From: an uncultured Lachnobacterium sp. | GTDB taxonomy: Bacteria; Bacillota; Clostridia; Lachnospirales; Lachnospiraceae | DNA length: 9,850 nucleotides | Direction of reading: 5' to 3' | NCBI GenBank assembly: GCA_900549895.1 | Contig: URQG01000050.1 | Coordinates: 1 to 9,850, forward strand | In this document: positions 6,115-9,850 of the stretch, piece after piece | Position numbering within the stretch: the stretch's first letter is position 1 | Layout: every line of letters starts with the position of its first letter | Notes under the pieces: generated by a model | The model's database searches: none | Told to the model about the DNA's origin: nothing | What the model saw: the letters and a program-made list of their open reading frames with translations, nothing else | Program-made: the position numbers and the translations under genes

Positions 6115-7785
6115 ATGAAGAGCGATATTCAAATTGCACAGGAAGCAACCATGCTTCCAATCAAGGAAGTAGCAGCATCGATTGGAATTGAGGAGGATGA
6201 TCTGGAATTATACGGAAAGTATAAAGCAAAGCTTTCGGATGATCTGATCGAAAAGACAAAAAACAACCAGGATGGTAAGCTGATCCTTGTTACAGCAATT
6301 AATCCGACTCCGGCCGGAGAAGGAAAAACAACAACCAGTGTCGGTTTGGGTCAGGCGTTCGGCAAACTCGGAAAGAAAGCTCTGATTGCACTCAGAGAGC
6401 CATCTTTAGGACCGTGTTTTGGTATCAAAGGAGGAGCTGCCGGCGGTGGATATGCCCAGGTTGTTCCGATGGAAGATTTAAATCTTCATTTTACCGGTGA
6501 TTTTCATGCAATTACTTCTGCCAACAATCTGCTTGCTGCATTATTGGATAATCATATTCAACAGGGAAATGAACTTGGAATTGATCCAAGACAGATTGTT
6601 TGGAAGCGTTGTCTGGATATGAATGATCGTGTTCTTCGTAATGTGGTTGTCGGCCTTGGAAGCAAGATGGATGGTATGGTTCGCGAGGACCATTTTGTTA
6701 TTACCGTTGCATCCGAGATTATGGCCATCCTTTGTCTTGCGGATGATATGAATGATCTGAAGAGAAGACTCGGAAGCATTATCGTTGCATATACATTTGA
6801 TGGTAAGCCTGTTACAGCAGAAGATCTGCATGCTGTCGGATCTATGGCAGCGTTGTTAAAAGATGCATTAAAGCCGAATCTGATCCAGACGCTTGAACAT
6901 ACACCTGCCATCGTGCATGGCGGACCATTTGCCAATATCGCACATGGATGTAACAGTGTCCGTGCTACAAAGACCGCGTTAAAACTTGCGGATTATGTCA
7001 TTACGGAAGCCGGTTTCGGTGCCGATCTCGGAGCAGAGAAATTCTTTGATATTAAGTGTCGTAAAGCGGGACTTCATCCGGATGCGGTTGTTCTTGTCGC
7101 TACGATCCGTGCGCTGAAGTACAACGGAGGCGTAGCAAAGGATCAGCTTTCAGAAGAAAATCTTGATGCACTCAAAGCCGGTATCGTGAATCTCGAGAAA
7201 CATATTGAGAATTTACAGAAATATGGAGTACCGGTTGTCGTTACATTAAATTCATTTATTACCGATACAAAGGCAGAAACCGATTTCGTTGAGCATTTTT
7301 GCAAGGAGCGTGGATGTGAATTTGCACTTTCGGAAGTTTGGGAAAAAGGTGGCGAAGGCGGTATCGCTTTAGCAAACAAAGTACTTGAAACTCTTGAGAC
7401 AAAAGAGAGTAACTTTAAACTTCTTTATGATGATGAGCTCACATTAAAAGAGAAGATTGAAACTGTTGCAAAAGAAATCTATGGTGCAGATGGTGTAACG
7501 TATTCTGCCGCAGCGGAGCGTGAGTTAAAACGAATCACAGATCTTGGAATGGGACGTTTCCCGGTATGTATGGCCAAGACGCAGTATTCACTGTCGGATG
7601 ATGCGAAGAAACTCGGTCGTCCTACCGGATTTACAATTAATGTTAGGGAAGTTTATGCTTCTGCGGGAGCAGGATTTGTAGTCGCCATCAACGGCGCGAT
7701 CATGACGATGCCGGGACTTCCGAAAAAACCGGCCGCTTATCAGATCGATGTCGATGATAACGGTGTGATCACAGGACTGTTTTAA
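6115..7785 (+). CDS. fhs: formate-tetrahydrofolate ligase (10-formyl-THF synthetase)
   Basis: Joins formate to tetrahydrofolate with ATP, giving 10-formyl-THF, which supplies purine and initiator formyl-Met synthesis and in acetogens the methyl branch of carbon fixation; the reaction can run backwards to make ATP. The 556 residues are the usual full length for the monofunctional clostridial enzyme, a cytoplasmic homotetramer. Visible signatures: the P-loop TPAGEGKTTTS (65-75), the family motif E95-PSLGPCFGIKGGAAGGGYAQV, MEDLNLHFTGDFHAIT just after, EAGFGADLG in the middle, and a conserved C-terminus with GFTINVREVYASAGAGFVV and MTMPGLPKKPAA. No key residue seems missing. AAGGAGG (6098-6104) precedes the ATG by 10 bases. 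folD follows 9 bases after the stop, so the two form an operon for consecutive steps. A Fur/PerR-like palindrome lies 34 bases upstream of the start codon. Confidence 0.98.
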   Translation: MKSDIQIAQEATMLPIKEVAASIGIEEDDLELYGKYKAKLSDDLIEKTKNNQDGKLILVTAINPTPAGEGKTTTSVGLGQAFGKLGKKALIALREPSLGPCFGIKGGAAGGGYAQVVPMEDLNLHFTGDFHAITSANNLLAALLDNHIQQGNELGIDPRQIVWKRCLDMNDRVLRNVVVGLGSKMDGMVREDHFVITVASEIMAILCLADDMNDLKRRLGSIIVAYTFDGKPVTAEDLHAVGSMAALLKDALKPNLIQTLEHTPAIVHGGPFANIAHGCNSVRATKTALKLADYVITEAGFGADLGAEKFFDIKCRKAGLHPDAVVLVATIRALKYNGGVAKDQLSEENLDALKAGIVNLEKHIENLQKYGVPVVVTLNSFITDTKAETDFVEHFCKERGCEFALSEVWEKGGEGGIALANKVLETLETKESNFKLLYDDELTLKEKIETVAKEIYGADGVTYSAAAERELKRITDLGMGRFPVCMAKTQYSLSDDAKKLGRPTGFTINVREVYASAGAGFVVAINGAIMTMPGLPKKPAAYQIDVDDNGVITGLF

Positions 7786-7794
7786 GGAGAGAAT

Positions 7795-8640
7795 ATGGCA
7801 ATCAGAATAGATGGAAAACAGATTTCAAAAGATATCAAGGAAGAATTAAAAGAGGAAGTGGCTTCTCTTGCCGCACAGGGACGCAAGTGTTGTCTTGCGG
7901 TAATTCAGGTCGGAAATGATCCTGCTTCTTCCGTATATGTCGGTAATAAAAAGAAAGCATGTGCATACATTGGAATTGAATCGCTTGCTTATGAATTGCC
8001 GGAAGAGACCACAGAAGATGAATTACTTGAGATCATTGACAAGCTGAACAAGGATACCAATGTGCATGGGATTCTGTGTCAGTTACCGTTACCGAAACAG
8101 ATTAATGAAGATCATATCATAAAAGCAATCTCGCCTAAGAAGGATGTAGATGGATTCCATCCGCAAAATGTTGGAGCGCTGGTCATCGGCGAACAGGGAT
8201 TTGTATCCTGTACTCCGGCCGGCATTATTCAGTTACTGAAGCGCAGTAATATCGAGATGGACGGTAAACATTGCGTTGTTGTCGGCCGCAGTAATATTGT
8301 CGGCAAACCAATGTCGCTTTTAATGCTTCGAGAGAATGCTACCGTTACAATATGCCATTCACATACAAAAAACTTGGAGGAAATCTGTAAAGAAGCAGAT
8401 ATCCTTATTGTTGCTATTGGTAAGCCACAATTTATCGGTAAGGAATATGTGAAAAAAGGGGCGGTTGTTATTGATGTGGGAATTCATCGTGATGAGAATA
8501 ACAAACTTTGCGGAGACGTAAAATTTGACGAGGTCGAACCTGTTGCCTCTTATATTGCTCCGGTTCCTGGAGGAGTCGGACCAATGACGATAGCGATGCT
8601 TATGCATAATTGTGTTGAAGCAATGAAGCTGTACTCATAA
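7795..8640 (+). CDS. folD: bifunctional methylene-THF dehydrogenase / methenyl-THF cyclohydrolase
   Basis: Interconverts 5,10-methylene-THF, 5,10-methenyl-THF and 10-formyl-THF using NAD(P), taking over the product of Fhs. The 281-residue length is typical. Catalytic-domain marks: S46-VYVGNKKKACAYIGI, where Tyr48 and Lys52 match the catalytic Tyr/Lys of E. coli FolD; Q96-LPLP; and D117-VDGFHPQNVG. The nucleotide-binding domain carries VVVGRSNIVGKPM (161-173) and CHSHTKNL (187-194), and the closing motif PVPGGVGPMT spans 256-265. I cannot settle NADP versus NAD preference from the sequence. Its ribosome binding site AAGGAG (7784-7789) overlaps the fhs stop codon and sits 5 bases before the ATG, a tight arrangement that argues for coupled translation. 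The next gene starts 18 bases after the stop without a terminator between. Confidence 0.98.
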   Translation: MAIRIDGKQISKDIKEELKEEVASLAAQGRKCCLAVIQVGNDPASSVYVGNKKKACAYIGIESLAYELPEETTEDELLEIIDKLNKDTNVHGILCQLPLPKQINEDHIIKAISPKKDVDGFHPQNVGALVIGEQGFVSCTPAGIIQLLKRSNIEMDGKHCVVVGRSNIVGKPMSLLMLRENATVTICHSHTKNLEEICKEADILIVAIGKPQFIGKEYVKKGAVVIDVGIHRDENNKLCGDVKFDEVEPVASYIAPVPGGVGPMTIAMLMHNCVEAMKLYS

Positions 8641-8658
8641 AACGAAGGGGATTAGATC

Positions 8659-9850
8659 ATGAAGTGTATTTATTGCGGTAATGAACTGAAAGAGGGAAGT
8701 TTGTTCTGTCCCCACTGCGGGAAAGAGGTACAGATTGTCCCGGACTACAATATTTATGATGATGATTATCTGAAGGCTGTTCTTGCACAGGAAAATGCGG
8801 ATACGGATGCTTTCGCAGATGTGGACGGTACGAAAACTGTAAATAAGGCTTCTTCCGAAAACGGAAAAAAGAAACCTAAAAATTCCAAAAAACAGAAGAT
8901 TATTATTGCAAGTGTAATCGGTGTTATTGCAGTGCTTGTTATCGTACTCATTTTGGTCGGCATGAGTATTCGTAAAAGTCATGACAATTCGTTTGATTAT
9001 CAGGTTGAGATGGCCGAAAAAGCATATGATTCCGGAGATATTGATGAAGCAATTGCATATTATGAGAAGGCCCTTGCTTTGGATAAGGATAATACTGAGG
9101 TACGCCTTACGCTTGCGGAAATCTATATGGAACAGAAAGATGATGATTCTGCCCTTGTTTTATATCAGGAAGTTATACAGGCTGACAATAAGAATCGAAC
9201 AGCGTGTCAAAATCTGATTGCGATTTATGAAGAACAGAATAATACCGATGCGATTCTGGCGCTCTCGGAAGCGGTAGATGACAGTTTAAAGGATATGTTT
9301 TCCGATTATATGGTGACACCACCGGACTTCTCGATCGAGGGTGGAAATTATGAAACTGCACAGTTGGTTGAATTATCGACAAGTGGTGATGATAGTATCT
9401 ATTATACAATAGACGGATCAGACCCGATTGAAAAAGGCATTATTTATTCTGGGCCGATCGAACTTAACGAGAATAACAAAACCTATATGATCAAGGCTGT
9501 ATGCAGAAATGAAAAGGAAGTATACAGTGATGTGGTATCCAATGAGTATACCATTCAGATTCCGGCTCCGGATATGCCGATCGTCACTCCGGACGGAGGA
9601 GACTTTGGGGTTGAGACATCCGTTACGGTTACTGTTCCGGATGGATGCAGCGCTTATTATACATGGGATGGATCGACTCCTAATGTTAAAAGTAAACGAT
9701 ATAGCGGTCCAATCACTGTTCCGGAAGGAAATAATGTGTTATCTGTGATTATTATTGATAACAGAACCAATTTATGTTCTGACACTTATCGCGGAAACTT
9801 TATTTACTATTCGGAAGATTATGATGATAGCAGTGTGGATGATTCTGCGG
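8659..9850 (+). CDS. membrane-anchored zinc-ribbon, TPR and chitobiase-C-terminal-like protein (3' end missing)
   Basis: The frame is open from ATG 8659 to the window end with no stop: 397 residues, incomplete. The start has GAAGGGG (8644-8650) 8 bases upstream and lies 18 bases after folD. Order of parts: a zinc ribbon with Cys3, Cys6, Cys17 and Cys20 (CxxC-10-CxxC); an acidic then Lys-rich stretch (70-80); one membrane helix (~81-103, KIIIASVIGVIAVLVIVLIL); two clear TPR units (~113-146 and ~147-180) and a weaker third (~181-213); then two related beta domains (~220-300 and ~302-385). These carry the motifs YYTIDGSDP (248-256) and YYTWDGSTP (333-341), each followed by a YSGPI turn, as in the chitobiase/beta-hexosaminidase C-terminal-like repeat. 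The lysines before the helix predict the zinc ribbon inside the cell and the TPR and beta domains outside. No enzymatic motif is visible. The function is unknown; a scaffold or envelope-sensing role is only a guess, and what follows residue 397 may decide it. Confidence 0.85.
   Translation, partial: MKCIYCGNELKEGSLFCPHCGKEVQIVPDYNIYDDDYLKAVLAQENADTDAFADVDGTKTVNKASSENGKKKPKNSKKQKIIIASVIGVIAVLVIVLILVGMSIRKSHDNSFDYQVEMAEKAYDSGDIDEAIAYYEKALALDKDNTEVRLTLAEIYMEQKDDDSALVLYQEVIQADNKNRTACQNLIAIYEEQNNTDAILALSEAVDDSLKDMFSDYMVTPPDFSIEGGNYETAQLVELSTSGDDSIYYTIDGSDPIEKGIIYSGPIELNENNKTYMIKAVCRNEKEVYSDVVSNEYTIQIPAPDMPIVTPDGGDFGVETSVTVTVPDGCSAYYTWDGSTPNVKSKRYSGPITVPEGNNVLSVIIIDNRTNLCSDTYRGNFIYYSEDYDDSSVDDSA

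Noticed and set aside
8635..9409. Several antisense and alternate-frame open frames between 8635 and 9409
   Set aside because: The + frame from 8659 is open to the window edge with a zinc ribbon, a membrane helix, TPRs and DGS-P motifs, so these are shadows of that truncated gene.

Overview
The window looks like a stretch of core chromosome from a low-to-moderate GC, Gram-positive anaerobe of the Clostridia, most likely Lachnospiraceae. This rests on protein style (the YebC N-terminus, an FtsK/SpoIIIE with a long charged linker, a clostridial Fhs), strong AGGAGG-type ribosome binding sites, AT-rich promoters and the final zinc-ribbon/TPR/chitobiase-like protein. It is an inference from reading, with no database search. 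Every gene is on the + strand and coding density is high. No RNA gene, insertion sequence, CRISPR array or prophage was seen, and no intergenic gap exceeds about 90 bases.

Layout. 1-248: C-terminal end of a CorC/HlyC-type (CNNM plus CBS) membrane protein. 309-1037: yebC. 1099-2550: glgA, glycogen synthase, closed by a strong intrinsic terminator at 2573-2605. 2627-3334: a ClpP-fold serine protease of the TepA family. 3423-6059: a full-length FtsK/SpoIIIE DNA translocase with its own good promoter at 3359-3387. 6115-7785 and 7795-8640: fhs and folD, consecutive enzymes of tetrahydrofolate one-carbon metabolism separated by 9 bases. 8659 to the window end: a truncated gene for a membrane-anchored protein with a zinc ribbon, TPRs and two chitobiase-C-terminal-like beta domains.

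Functionally the window is a string of small transcription units. fhs and folD together convert formate and THF, via 10-formyl-THF and 5,10-methenyl-THF, to 5,10-methylene-THF (or the reverse), feeding purine, formyl-Met, thymidylate and serine/glycine metabolism and, in acetogens, the methyl branch of the Wood-Ljungdahl pathway. tepA next to ftsK/spoIIIE recalls the Bacillus subtilis order. The last gene follows folD by 18 bases and may be cotranscribed with it.

I saw no convincing new multi-gene system. The points most worth checking are a Fur/PerR-like palindrome between ftsK and fhs, a terminator hairpin lying between a candidate promoter and the tepA start, and the uncharacterised multi-domain membrane protein at the right edge.
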